Source of the DNA: Desulfobacterales bacterium
GTDB lineage: Bacteria; Desulfobacterota; Desulfobacteria; Desulfobacterales; SpSt-501
Assembly (NCBI GenBank): GCA_030834695.1
Contig: JAUQXK010000144.1
Coordinates: forward strand, 35,354-99,353
Length of the DNA: 64,000 nucleotides
Direction of reading: 5' to 3'
Below the pieces are notes generated by a model. The model was given only the letters and a program-made list of their open reading frames with translations, searched no databases and was not told the origin of the DNA. The stretch's first letter is position 1. The number at the start of each line of letters is the position of its first letter. Of the stretch, positions 43,006 to 51,894 are shown in pieces. The position numbers were made by a program, and so were the translations under genes.

Positions 43006-43527
43006 ATGACCAACTTTCTGGAGGCGGTGCGGTGGGATTTGCTGGGCAGCGGGTTTCAAATCGCGCTTTGCGCCGGTATCCTCTTCGGCTGGGTCCGCCG
43101 ACGGTGCCAGCGACGGTCCGCGGCGCAGGGCGAGCCGGCCGCCGCCAGCCCGATATTCGCCCAGGAGATGTTCTTGCAAACCATCCGCCAGCACACCGAG
43201 CAGGCGTTGCAGAACATTCTGGCCGTTGTCGAGAACGAACGCGATCGGCTCCAGCGCGCGCTGGCCGGGTCCGGGGCCGCATCTCACTCGGCCGAGGCGG
43301 AGAGCGGCGGGCCTGCCGGTGCCCTCGCCGCATTCCGGTGGGGAGATCCAGAGCTTGATGGGGTCGGACAGAGCCGGTATGGCGCGCTGGATGCACTCGC
43401 GGAGCAGGGATTGAGTTCAAGGCAGATTGCGGACCGCATGAACCTGCCGGCCGGCGAGATCGAACTGGCGCTCAAGCTGCGCAAGGGGAGTCATGAAAAC
43501 CATTCGGTTGGGGTCATCCGGCAATAA
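43006..43527 (+). CDS. DUF2802-like protein with N-terminal membrane anchor
   Basis: A 173-residue protein. A hydrophobic helix (residues ~12-30) is followed by a coiled-coil-prone segment (FLQTIRQHTEQALQNILAVVENERDRLQ in pieces) and a C-terminal HTH-like stretch, YGALDALAEQGLSSRQIADR-MNLPAGEIELAL, that resembles DUF2802 proteins found in flagellar/chemotaxis clusters. AGGAGG precedes ATG. Probably membrane-attached with a cytoplasmic small helical domain; function unknown. Confidence 0.7.
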   Translation: MTNFLEAVRWDLLGSGFQIALCAGILFGWVRRRCQRRSAAQGEPAAASPIFAQEMFLQTIRQHTEQALQNILAVVENERDRLQRALAGSGAASHSAEAESGGPAGALAAFRWGDPELDGVGQSRYGALDALAEQGLSSRQIADRMNLPAGEIELALKLRKGSHENHSVGVIRQ

Positions 43528-43655
43528 TTGCCGAGTCCGCCGGATGGGGGCGCTCGGCATCGGTCGGTTCATCGACCCGGCGGTGGCGCCGATATCGGCC
43601 GGATCAGTCTGCCGGGGCCGCTTCGATGAACCGGCCGGCCGAATCAAAGGCCGTA

Positions 43656-43671
43656 TGGTATGCCTCTTGCA
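43656..43671 (+). promoter_or_regulatory. Sigma-54 promoter of the flgF operon
   Basis: TGGTAT-N5-TTGCA with exact GG-N10-GC spacing, 49 nt before flgF. Strong match. Confidence 0.82.
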
Positions 43672-43720
43672 GCTTTTGATCAGTGAAGAAAAAATTCACA
43701 CCGGATAGGAAGGAAGGGTC

Positions 43721-44494
43721 ATGAGTGGTGAAATATACATGGCAGCGGCCGCCGCGTTGGCCTATGAAAAGCGGTTGGAGGTAATCGCCAACAATCTGGC
43801 TAATGTCAATACGGCCGGTTTCAAGCGCGACGATGTCGCGTTTCAGGCTTACCTCTCGTCTGCCGAAAGCGCCGCAGCAACGGTCTACCCACCCTATCCG
43901 GCGGCGCAGGCCGGTGCCTCCTTTTGGGTCACTTACGAGAGTCGCACGGATTTTTCCCCGGGTCCCCTGAAGCAGACCGGCAACCGCTTGGATCTAGCTT
44001 TGAACGGAAAAGGCTTTTTCAGCGTCGAATCGCCGGATGGCCCCGTTTACACCCGCCGCGGCAACTTCACGCTCAGCCCCGACGGCGTGCTCGTGACCCA
44101 GGAAGGATGGCCGGTTCAGGGAACGAGCGGCGAAATACGTTTGGATGCGAGCAATGCCGGTCCGGCCGGCCTGGATGTCACGGTGGGAGAAGACGGCACG
44201 GTCCGGGTGAGCGGAAGGGATGTCGGTCGGCTGCGCATCGAAGACGTCACCGACACCGGCAGCCTGCTCAAGATCGGACACGGGTATTTTAAGCCGACCG
44301 ATGCGGCCGAGACCGCGGAGCCGGAAGCGGCCCGTGTCGCTCAGGGATTCCTGGAAATGTCCAACGTCGAGGCCGTGCGTGCCATGACGGAGATGATCGA
44401 AATCCTGCGAGGTTATGAATCCTATCAGCGGGTGATCCGGTCCGTCGACGAGGCCAATGCCAAGAGCATCAACGAAGTGGGGCGCACATCCTAA
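43721..44494 (+). CDS. flgF: Rod protein FlgF
   Basis: A 257-residue distal/proximal rod protein. N-terminal MSGEIYMAAAAALAYEKRLE with NNLANVNTAGFKRDDVAF, a central LNGKGFFSVESPDGPVYTRRG segment and the C-terminal FLEMSNVEAVRAMTEMIEILRGYESYQRV helix (in pieces) identify the FlgF/FlgG family. Position before flgG and shorter C-terminal tail favour FlgF. AGGAAGGA precedes ATG. Confidence 0.92.
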   Translation: MSGEIYMAAAAALAYEKRLEVIANNLANVNTAGFKRDDVAFQAYLSSAESAAATVYPPYPAAQAGASFWVTYESRTDFSPGPLKQTGNRLDLALNGKGFFSVESPDGPVYTRRGNFTLSPDGVLVTQEGWPVQGTSGEIRLDASNAGPAGLDVTVGEDGTVRVSGRDVGRLRIEDVTDTGSLLKIGHGYFKPTDAAETAEPEAARVAQGFLEMSNVEAVRAMTEMIEILRGYESYQRVIRSVDEANAKSINEVGRTS

Positions 44495-44505
44495 AAAAAA
44501 CTAGC

Positions 44506-44537
44506 ACATTTGAGATGTTGAATAAAATCTCAAATGT
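44506..44537. repeat. 11-bp perfect inverted repeat between flgF and flgG
   Basis: ACATTTGAGAT and ATCTCAAATGT with a 10-nt loop, in an AT-rich patch inside a GC-rich operon. Read on the minus strand the hairpin is followed after five bases by eight T residues, so it is terminator-like in that direction. On the coding strand it is preceded by eight A residues and could act as an mRNA-processing or binding site. Confidence 0.75.
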
Positions 44538-44576
44538 CAAATATCAAACACGAGATTCCACTCCCCAGGAGGAACC

Positions 44577-45365
44577 ATGATCCGCAGCATGTGGGCAGCC
44601 GCATCCGGTATGCAGGCTCAGAGTATGAACATCGACGTGATCGCCAACAACCTGGCCAATGTGACCACCACCGGATTCAAACGCAGCCGCGCCGAGTTTC
44701 AGGATTTACTGTATGAAACCATGCAGCCGCCCGGCGGTTCCACGTCCGAGAGCACCGAAGCCCCCACCGGCATCCAGCTCGGCCACGGCGTTCGGCCGGT
44801 GGCGGTGGCGAAGAGCTTCACCGAAGGCGAGCTGCAGCTGACCAAGAACGAATTGGATCTCGCCATCGAGGGCAACGGTTTCTTCCAGGTGACGCTTCCG
44901 AACGGCACCACCGCGTACACCCGAGCCGGTGCATTCAAGCTCGACCGCGAAGGACGCATCGTCACCCCCGACGGTTTTCTGCTCGATCCGGAAATCAGCA
45001 TCCCCACCGACGCTCTTTCCGTGTCCGTCGGCATGGACGGGACCGTGAGCGCACTGCAGGCCGGGGACTCTGCGCCGCGCGAATTGGGCACGATCCAGTT
45101 GGCGCGGTTCACCAACTCCGCCGGGCTGCAGGCCATCGGCAAAAACCTTTTTCTGCCGAGCGACGCGTCCGGAACGGCCATTGTCGGAACCGCCGGGGAG
45201 AACTCTTTCGGATACATCAATCAGGGGTTTCTCGAGATGTCCAACGTGAGCGTGGTGGACGAGATGGTCAATATGATAACGGCCCAACGGGCTTATGAGA
45301 CCAACAGCAAGGTCGTCACCGCATCCGACGATATGCTGCAGGTCGCCAACAACCTGAAACGATAA
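44577..45365 (+). CDS. flgG: Distal rod protein FlgG
   Basis: A 262-residue rod protein with N-terminal [20 protein letters not shown] and [24 protein letters not shown] (in pieces), the rod-specific insert typical of Flg[22 protein letters not shown], and the C-terminal [17 protein letters not shown] / [10 protein letters not shown] helix. AGGAGG precedes ATG. It makes the distal rod. Confidence 0.97.
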   Translation: MIRSMWAAASGMQAQSMNIDVIANNLANVTTTGFKRSRAEFQDLLYETMQPPGGSTSESTEAPTGIQLGHGVRPVAVAKSFTEGELQLTKNELDLAIEGNGFFQVTLPNGTTAYTRAGAFKLDREGRIVTPDGFLLDPEISIPTDALSVSVGMDGTVSALQAGDSAPRELGTIQLARFTNSAGLQAIGKNLFLPSDASGTAIVGTAGENSFGYINQGFLEMSNVSVVDEMVNMITAQRAYETNSKVVTASDDMLQVANNLKR

Positions 45366-45374
45366 CGGACGGCC

Positions 45375-46379
45375 ATGGCAACAACGTATTTTCTGAGCCG
45401 CCGGCTGCGACGATTGGCGGGTAGCACCTTGATCTGGGTAGGCGCGGCGCTCCTCAGCCAACCGCTCGGCGCCGCCGGGCTCACCAGCGTGCGGGTCTAT
45501 GACCGTGCGGAAGTCGCGGCCGACCAGATACTGCTCGGCGGCATCGCGCAGATCGACGGCGGCGATGCCGCTTTCGTGCGCAAACTGGAGGGCGTCATCC
45601 TCGGTCGGTCACCGCTTCCGGGAAAAACCCGGACGTTGGAGCCGGCCATGCTGCTCAGCCGCCTGAAGCAGAGCGGCATCGACCCGGAAAAGCTCGACCT
45701 GCAGATCCCGCCCGAGGTCGTTCTCAGCCGTGAGGCGGTCACGATCGAGCGGGATCAGATCGAGCAGATCGTGCGCACGTTTCTGCAGCAGCAGGGAGAT
45801 CGGAAGCCGAGCGAAGCGATTGTGGTTAAGGACATCCGGGTGCCGGAACCGGTGCAGTTGCCCAAAGGACCGTTCAGCGCTCGCGTGAGCGCTCCGAAGA
45901 ACAGCGAACTCGCCGGCAACGTGCCGCTGCAGGTCACATTCAACGTGGAGCCGGATTTCGAGCGTCGGATGTGGGTGACGGCGACTCTGGAGCAGCGGGT
46001 GAACGTGGTCGTTGTCCGGCGGCCGCTGGGGCGGTTTAAGCCCATTGATGCGAACGACGTCGAGCTGAAAGCAGTGGACGTGGCGGGCCTGCCGGCGGAC
46101 CGCATCGACGATCCCGAGGTCGCCATCGGCAAGCGTACCCGCCGGGCACTGGATTCAGGGACGGTGCTGCGCCCGGACCTGTTGGAGTTTCCGCCGCTGG
46201 TGAAACGCGGTGATCGCGTGCGGATTATCGCGGAGTCCGCCGGTCTGCGCATTTCCGCGTTCGGACAGGCCAAGCAAAAAGGCGCCCAAGGCGAACTGAT
46301 CCCGGTGATGAATCTGGATTCCAACAAGGTGATCCACGCTCGTGTAGTGGATTCCCAAACCGTCCGCATCGAATTCTGA
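45375..46379 (+). CDS. flgA: P-ring assembly chaperone FlgA
   Basis: A 334-residue periplasmic protein with a Sec-type signal (basic start then LIWVGAALLSQPLGAAG). The C-terminal SAF/ChapFlgA region is evident (VVVVRRPLGRFKPIDANDVELKAVDV in pieces; RTRRALDSGTVLRPDLLE; VKRGDRVRIIAESAGLRIS). It is longer than enterobacterial FlgA because of an N-terminal domain of ~130 residues. It helps FlgI polymerise. It starts 9 nt after flgG. Confidence 0.9.
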   Translation: MATTYFLSRRLRRLAGSTLIWVGAALLSQPLGAAGLTSVRVYDRAEVAADQILLGGIAQIDGGDAAFVRKLEGVILGRSPLPGKTRTLEPAMLLSRLKQSGIDPEKLDLQIPPEVVLSREAVTIERDQIEQIVRTFLQQQGDRKPSEAIVVKDIRVPEPVQLPKGPFSARVSAPKNSELAGNVPLQVTFNVEPDFERRMWVTATLEQRVNVVVVRRPLGRFKPIDANDVELKAVDVAGLPADRIDDPEVAIGKRTRRALDSGTVLRPDLLEFPPLVKRGDRVRIIAESAGLRISAFGQAKQKGAQGELIPVMNLDSNKVIHARVVDSQTVRIEF

Positions 46380-46400
46380 CAACGAAGGGAGATTGACCCC

Positions 46401-47159
46401 ATGCTGCGAATCCAGAACGCCGTCGGAAAGCTGCTGCTGTTGATCGGTCTGCTCGGGCTGGCGGTCGGATGCGGCGGACGACAGACCGTGGCCGTGCCGC
46501 AAATGCCGTCCCCTCCGCCGGCCGCGTCCGCAGACCTGCAGAACGCCGCGCGAAATGCGGCGTACCAGGAGAATTCGCTCTACGTCGCCGGCAGCGGGCT
46601 GAACGGGCTCTTTTTGGACACGAAGGCCCGATGGGCCGGCGACGTGGTTACGGTCAAGATCGAGGAATCTTCCAAGGCGACCAATAAAGCCAACACCAAA
46701 ACCGCGCGGGACTCGAGCCTCAGTGCCGGAATCGAAACCTTCATGGGCGTGGAAAACTGGTGGCAGGACAAGGTGCTGCGCGCGCTGGGCAGCAATATGC
46801 CCAAGGTCAACCCTTTCGGCTCGGCTTCCATCAAGGCCGGCATGCAGAGCGACTTTGAGGGTGACGGCTCCACCACCCGCAGCGGCGATCTGACCGCTTA
46901 CATCACATGCCGCGTGACGGAGACCCTGCCGAACGGCAATCTGCGGATCGTCGGTACGCGTGAAGTGATGGTCAACCACGAGAACCAAGTGATCATTCTT
47001 TCCGGCGTCATCCGACCGCGCGACATCGGCAACGACAACATCATCAAATCGATTTACGTGTCCGACGCCAAAATCGCATACAGCGGCTCGGGCGTGGTCG
47101 ACGACCGGCAGCGTCCGGGGTGGATGGCCAATTTTCTGGACGCTGTCTGGCCGTTTTAA
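46401..47159 (+). CDS. flgH: L-ring lipoprotein FlgH
   Basis: A 252-residue protein with a lipoprotein signal: hydrophobic LLLLIGLLGL then lipobox LAVGC with Cys about residue 27. The FlgH core is present (GSLFLDTKARWAGDVVTVKIEESS-like segment; RVTETLPNGNLRIVGTREVMVNHENQ in pieces; SGVIRPRDI). It forms the outer-membrane L ring, showing a Gram-negative host. GGGAG precedes ATG. Confidence 0.95.
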   Translation: MLRIQNAVGKLLLLIGLLGLAVGCGGRQTVAVPQMPSPPPAASADLQNAARNAAYQENSLYVAGSGLNGLFLDTKARWAGDVVTVKIEESSKATNKANTKTARDSSLSAGIETFMGVENWWQDKVLRALGSNMPKVNPFGSASIKAGMQSDFEGDGSTTRSGDLTAYITCRVTETLPNGNLRIVGTREVMVNHENQVIILSGVIRPRDIGNDNIIKSIYVSDAKIAYSGSGVVDDRQRPGWMANFLDAVWPF

Positions 47160-47182
47160 CGCAGCGTGAGGTGGATGAACCC

Positions 47183-48319
47183 ATGGCATCACGATCATCG
47201 TCGACCGTCGCCGTGCGGGGAGCACTCTGCGTGCTGGCCGCTGGTCTGGTCCTCTTCGGATTAACGGCAGACCTGGCGGCCATTCGCATCAAGGATATGG
47301 CGACCTTCCGGGGCGTGCGATCGAACCAGTTGGTCGGCTACGGGCTGGTGGTCGGCCTGAACGGGACCGGCGACAGCGACGACGCCGTTTTTACCCTGCA
47401 ATCCATGTCGTCGCTGTTGGAGCGCATGGGCGTTACCGTGAATCCGGACGACATCAAGGTCAAGAATGTGGCCGCGGTCATGGTGACCGCGGAGCTGCCG
47501 CCCTTTGCTCGTCAAGGCAACCGGCTGGATACGCTGGTAAATTCCATCGGGGACGCTAAAAACCTGCAGGGTGGAACCCTGCTGTTCACCCCGTTGAAAG
47601 GCGCCGACAGCCACGTCTACGCCGTGGCGCAGGGGCCGATCAGCACCGGTGGATTTGAAGCCGGCGGGGCCTCCGGCAGCAAGGTCCAAAAAAACTTTCC
47701 CACCGTGGCCCGGGTGGTTCAAGGGGCTGTAGTCGAACGCGAAATCCCATTCAATCTAAACCAGAAAGACATGCTCACCCTGGCGCTCAACAAACCGGAT
47801 TTCACAACAGCCACTCGGGTGGCCCAGGCGATCAACGCCGGCTTGTCGGGACCGGTGGCGCGCACGCAGGACTCGGGGACCATCCAGATCACCGTTCCGC
47901 CGCACTATGTCGACAACATCGTCCAGTTGATCGCGGCCATCGAGAATCTTGGGGTGACTCCGGACAGCGTTTCACGGGTGGTCATCAACGAGCGCACCGG
48001 CACCGTCATCATGGGGGAAAACGTGCGCATTTCCACGGTGGCCATCGCTCACGGCAACTTGAGCATTCAGGTCCAGGAAAACAAGAACGTTTCGCAACCC
48101 TTGCCCTTCGCTCCGGGCGGCCGAACCACGGTGACGCCGGAGTCCGACGTCTTGGTCCAGGAAGGGCGCAAGCCGCTCTATCTGATGGAATCCGGCGTGA
48201 GCATCGGCGATGTGGTCCGTGCGTTGAATGCGCTCGGCGTGACGCCGCGCGACCTGATTTCGATTCTGCAGGCGTTGAAAGCGGCCGGCGCCCTGCAGGC
48301 CGACCTGGAGATCATCTGA
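47183..48319 (+). CDS. flgI: P-ring protein FlgI
   Basis: About 378 residues. ATG 47183 gives a Sec-type signal (hydrophobic stretch ending near TADLAA), after which the mature protein starts IRIKDMATFRGVRSNQLVGYGLVVGLNGTGD (in pieces), highly typical of FlgI. It builds the periplasmic P ring. An upstream in-frame extension is rejected because it would overlap the flgH end and bury the signal peptide. Confidence 0.96.
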   Translation: MASRSSSTVAVRGALCVLAAGLVLFGLTADLAAIRIKDMATFRGVRSNQLVGYGLVVGLNGTGDSDDAVFTLQSMSSLLERMGVTVNPDDIKVKNVAAVMVTAELPPFARQGNRLDTLVNSIGDAKNLQGGTLLFTPLKGADSHVYAVAQGPISTGGFEAGGASGSKVQKNFPTVARVVQGAVVEREIPFNLNQKDMLTLALNKPDFTTATRVAQAINAGLSGPVARTQDSGTIQITVPPHYVDNIVQLIAAIENLGVTPDSVSRVVINERTGTVIMGENVRISTVAIAHGNLSIQVQENKNVSQPLPFAPGGRTTVTPESDVLVQEGRKPLYLMESGVSIGDVVRALNALGVTPRDLISILQALKAAGALQADLEII

Positions 48320-48684
48320 TGCCGGGACCCATCCATTCCAATCCACCCATGCGCCATGCGCCGCATCGCCCCATCGCCGGTCAATCCCAAGGCGGGGCGG
48401 GCTTGGAGCGCGCGAAAACGGGTGCTGCCGATCCGGGGCTGAGAGAGGCCTGCGAGGACATGGAGGCGCTCTTTATCCATCACATGCTCAGCGAGATGCG
48501 CAAAACCGTGGACAAATCTGGCCTGATCGACGGGGGGCGTTCCGAGGAGATCTACACGTCCCTGATGGATGCCGAACTGGCCAAGGAGATGGCGCGCTCC
48601 GGTGGCATGGGGCTTTCCGTTATTCTACAGGAGCAGCTGGGGGGATCCAGCAGCCCGCCGAGCAGCGCCGCGCGAAAGCGGTGA
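48319..48684 (+). CDS. flgJ: Rod-cap protein FlgJ (rod-binding domain only)
   Basis: A 121-residue protein containing only the FlgJ N-terminal rod-binding domain: REACEDMEALFIHHMLSEMRKTVDKSGL and AELAKEMARSGGMGLSVILQEQL (in pieces). The muramidase half of enterobacterial FlgJ is absent, as in many non-enteric bacteria, so peptidoglycan must be opened by another enzyme. The start codon overlaps the flgI stop by 1 nt. Confidence 0.9.
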   Translation: MPGPIHSNPPMRHAPHRPIAGQSQGGAGLERAKTGAADPGLREACEDMEALFIHHMLSEMRKTVDKSGLIDGGRSEEIYTSLMDAELAKEMARSGGMGLSVILQEQLGGSSSPPSSAARKR

Positions 48685-48709
48685 TCATTTTCAAATCCGC
48701 GAATAGCCT

Positions 48710-48737
48710 TAAAGAGTTCAACGTCCTGTGCCGATAA
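48710..48737 (+). promoter_or_regulatory. Sigma-28-like promoter of the flgN-che-flgKL operon
   Basis: TAAAGAGT, 12 nt, then a perfect GCCGATAA -10 box. Spacing is one nt longer than the classical 11, as at 16176. Predicted transcription start is about 48744, which argues for the downstream flgN start at 48775. Confidence 0.72.
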
Positions 48738-48774
48738 CGAACACATGCACAGGGTTTCGCAGAAAGAAGAGGGC

Positions 48775-49275
48775 ATGGTCGAGTTTCTGGGTGAACTGCT
48801 GGACGTCTTGCGGGCGGAAACGGAACTCTACCGTCGGCTGCTGGAGATCATGAGCCGGGAGCGCGCGGCGCTGCTGCGCTCATCCCGGGTGGAGATCGAA
48901 GCCTGCACCGCCGAAAAGAGCGGTCTGATCGAGCGTCTCCCGCCGCTCGAACGCCGCCGGGCGGAAGTGGTCCAGCGCTTGGCGCGGCATCTGGGTCGTC
49001 CGGCGGCCGAGGTGACGCTGAGCCTGCTCGCGCAAACCTGCCGCGGACCTCAGCAGGGCGAGTTGCGGCACGCCCGCAGCGAGCTGCAGGGGTTGATGGC
49101 GCGGGTCCGGGAAGAGAATCAGCGCAGCGAGGTTCTTTGCCGGCATATCGGCGACCTGCTGAGGGCCGCATACGGGGTGGTGAAGGGGTTGGCCGCCAAC
49201 GGGTTCGTCTATCATCGGGGCGGCCGACTGGAACGCGCACGGCTCTATGGAAAACTGGTCCGCGATGAAATCTGA
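48775..49275 (+). CDS. flgN: FlgK/FlgL export chaperone FlgN
   Basis: About 166 residues, mostly helical, with the FlgN pattern (LLDVLRAETELYRRLLEIMSRERAALL in pieces; EKSGLIERLPPLERRRAEV). It binds FlgK and FlgL before export. ATG 48775 is preferred over ATG 48745 because AGAAGAGG lies just ahead and the sigma-28 start site would fall at or beyond 48745. The flgM gene, usually a neighbour, is not present in the 90-bp gap before it. Confidence 0.82.
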   Translation: MVEFLGELLDVLRAETELYRRLLEIMSRERAALLRSSRVEIEACTAEKSGLIERLPPLERRRAEVVQRLARHLGRPAAEVTLSLLAQTCRGPQQGELRHARSELQGLMARVREENQRSEVLCRHIGDLLRAAYGVVKGLAANGFVYHRGGRLERARLYGKLVRDEI

Positions 49276-49325
49276 GGCGCGCGGCACGGCCGCCGGACCA
49301 ATATTTTTGATTGAGAGGAAATAGA

Positions 49326-51872
49326 ATGACAGAACGCCATCCGCAGCTGCCGGCGAAAATTCGTCGGATTTTGGATTGCCTGGACGATATTCCGGTGAGC
49401 GACGGTAACGCCTGGGAAGCGCTGGCCAAGGAGCTAAAACCGCTGGTAAACGGTCGTGCGGAGACCGAGCCGCCCTCGGAGGAGTGTTCCCTGCTGCAGC
49501 GGGTGGTCGAGGGGCTGGAGCAACTGGGGACCGGAGAAACAGCGGACCGCCTATCGGCGCTGGAAGCCCTGGCAGCCGGCCTGCAGACGCTGGAGGCCGC
49601 TATGTTTGGGCAGGCTCCAGCGGGGTGGTCCATTGAAGCCGTTGCCGGCCTGGATGCGGCATTTAAGCCGGTGCACGCGTCGGATCGCACCCGTCGGGAG
49701 CAGCGCCTGGAGAGCATCGATGAGGCGGCGGCCTTTCTGGTGCGGCTGGAAGCGGAGGATCGCGCCGGGTGGGGTTCTCTGGCGTCGGCCCTGGAGCCGC
49801 TCGCGCATTCAGACGCCAGTCAGGGGCTATTGGCCGAAGCCATCTCGCTCTGCCGCGGGATGGCGGAGGGCAGTGCCGCCGACCCGGCGGGATGTATCGC
49901 CCGCATCGGTGATCTGCTGGATGAGGTCGTCAGCAACCGGGACCGCCTCGCGCCACCGGGCCCAGCCGTCGAGCCGGGACCTCCGATCGCGGACGAACCG
50001 GCGCTTCCTTCGGCGGCTTGCCAGGATTACATGTCGGCCAGCATGGATCCGGAGCTCATGGCGGAGTTTATAACCGAAAGCACCGACCTCATTCAAAATG
50101 CCGAGGAAGCTCTGCTGTCGCTGGAACATGACCCGGAGGACACCGAAGCCGTGGGCAAGGTCTTCCGCGCCTTTCATACGGTCAAGGGCACGGCGGGGTT
50201 TCTCGAACTGACCCTGATTGCCGAGCTGGGCCATCACGCCGAGACCCTGCTCAGCCGTGTCCGCGACGGCGAAATTCGCTACAGCGGCGGTTATGCCGAT
50301 TTGTCGCTGCAAGCCCTGGACACGATCAAGCATTTGGTGACGGGCGTGCGCAAAGCGTTGGAAGGCGAACCGCTGCGCAAGCCGGACGGCTACGATGCAC
50401 TGCTGCAGACGCTCCGAAATCCAGAAGGGGCGGGGATTTCGGAGGAACCGTCCGATGCCTGTGCGCCGCGCATCGGGGACATTCTCGTCGCTCAGGGCAA
50501 GCTGGTGCGTGAACAAGTCGAAAAAGCGTTGAGCGAACATCCCGCCGAAAAAGCCGGCATGGCGCTGGTCAAATCCCAGGCGGCCAGCGTGGCCGATGTC
50601 AGCCAAGCGCTACGCGCCCAGAAACAGATGCGGTGCGGAACCGGACCGGTGATGGACGCTTCGGTGCGCGTCAGCACCCAGCGGCTGGACCGGTTGATCG
50701 ACATGGTGGGGGAACTCGTCATCGCTTATTCGATGGTGGCCCAGGACGGCTCGGTGGTGAACAGCCAGAATCACGGACTGGCCAAGAAGGTTGCGCACGC
50801 GAGCAAGATCGTGCGCGAACTGCAGGACATCAGCATGTCGATGCGCATGGTGCCCCTCAAGGCCACGTTCAACAAAATGGCCCGGCTCGCCCGCGATGTG
50901 GCGCGCAAGCTCGGGAAAAACGTCAATTTTCTGACCGAGGGCGAAGATACCGAGATCGACCGCAACTTGGTGGATATCATCAACGACCCGCTGGTGCATA
51001 TGGTACGCAACGCGGTGGATCACGGGATCGAGACCCCCGACGTACGCCGGGCCGACGGCAAGCCCGATCAGGGCACGGTCCGAATCGCCGCCTTTCACTC
51101 GGCCGGGAGTGTGGTGGTGGAGATCAGCGACGACGGCAAGGGCCTGGACCGCGAGGTGCTTCTCGCCAAGGCCCGCGAGCGCCGCCTGATCGGCGACACA
51201 GTGGATTTCAGCGACCGGGAGGTGTTCAACCTGATTTTTGAACCGGGCTTCTCCACCGCTCAGGTCGTCACCGACGTCTCCGGCCGCGGGGTCGGCATGG
51301 ACGTCGTTAAAAAGAACATTGAACAGTTGCACGGCACGGTGGAAATCAAATCCGAAAAAGGGGCGGGCAGCATATTCAAGATGAGCCTGCCGCTGACTCT
51401 GGCGATCATCGACGGAATGGTCATCCGGGTCGGCCGAGAAACCTATGTGATTCCGACCGTATCGATCATCCGTTCGGTTAAGCCCGCCGTCGAAGATATC
51501 GCTACCGTGTTCCAGCAGGGAGAAATGCTGCGGCTGCAAGGCCAGCTCATCCCGCTTTACCGCATGTCGCGCATTTATGGGATTGAGGACGCTCAGGAGG
51601 ATTTGCGGAAGGCCATCGTGGTGGTGGTCGAGGACGAGGATCGACGGGCCGGCTTGGTCATCGATGAACTGGTCAGCCGGCAGCAGGTGGTCATCAAGAG
51701 CCTGGGCGAAGCGTTGAAAAACATCCCCGGCATCTCCGGCGGCGCGATCATGCCGGACGGGCGCGTCGGGTTGATTCTGGATGTCGGCGGCCTCCTGCGG
51801 TTTGCGACCCCCGACCGCCGCGACGCCCATCGCGACGAGGCCGGTGTCCGGCCTCCGGCGCTGGCGGCCTGA
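49326..51872 (+). CDS. cheA: Chemotaxis histidine kinase CheA with extra N-terminal domains
   Basis: An 848-residue kinase. Residues 1-235 are an unusual helical extension with an apparent internal duplication (W30-centred and W148-centred units). The HPt domain follows with phospho-acceptor His284 in FRAFHTVKGTAGF. Residues ~380-435 (IGDILVAQGKLVREQVEKAL) resemble a GspE/MshE N-terminal module. Dimerisation, HATPase (MVRNAVDHGIE, DDGKGLD, FEPGFSTA, GRGVGMDVVKKNI) and CheW-like domains complete it. GAGAGGA precedes ATG 49326. It phosphorylates CheY and CheB. Confidence 0.95.
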   Translation: MTERHPQLPAKIRRILDCLDDIPVSDGNAWEALAKELKPLVNGRAETEPPSEECSLLQRVVEGLEQLGTGETADRLSALEALAAGLQTLEAAMFGQAPAGWSIEAVAGLDAAFKPVHASDRTRREQRLESIDEAAAFLVRLEAEDRAGWGSLASALEPLAHSDASQGLLAEAISLCRGMAEGSAADPAGCIARIGDLLDEVVSNRDRLAPPGPAVEPGPPIADEPALPSAACQDYMSASMDPELMAEFITESTDLIQNAEEALLSLEHDPEDTEAVGKVFRAFHTVKGTAGFLELTLIAELGHHAETLLSRVRDGEIRYSGGYADLSLQALDTIKHLVTGVRKALEGEPLRKPDGYDALLQTLRNPEGAGISEEPSDACAPRIGDILVAQGKLVREQVEKALSEHPAEKAGMALVKSQAASVADVSQALRAQKQMRCGTGPVMDASVRVSTQRLDRLIDMVGELVIAYSMVAQDGSVVNSQNHGLAKKVAHASKIVRELQDISMSMRMVPLKATFNKMARLARDVARKLGKNVNFLTEGEDTEIDRNLVDIINDPLVHMVRNAVDHGIETPDVRRADGKPDQGTVRIAAFHSAGSVVVEISDDGKGLDREVLLAKARERRLIGDTVDFSDREVFNLIFEPGFSTAQVVTDVSGRGVGMDVVKKNIEQLHGTVEIKSEKGAGSIFKMSLPLTLAIIDGMVIRVGRETYVIPTVSIIRSVKPAVEDIATVFQQGEMLRLQGQLIPLYRMSRIYGIEDAQEDLRKAIVVVVEDEDRRAGLVIDELVSRQQVVIKSLGEALKNIPGISGGAIMPDGRVGLILDVGGLLRFATPDRRDAHRDEAGVRPPALAA

Positions 51873-51894
51873 AGCGGGCTGGGCGGGAGCTCTC

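Noticed and set aside
48745..48774. Longer start for flgN at 48745
   Set aside because: It coincides with the predicted sigma-28 transcription start and has no Shine-Dalgarno sequence; 48775 has one.
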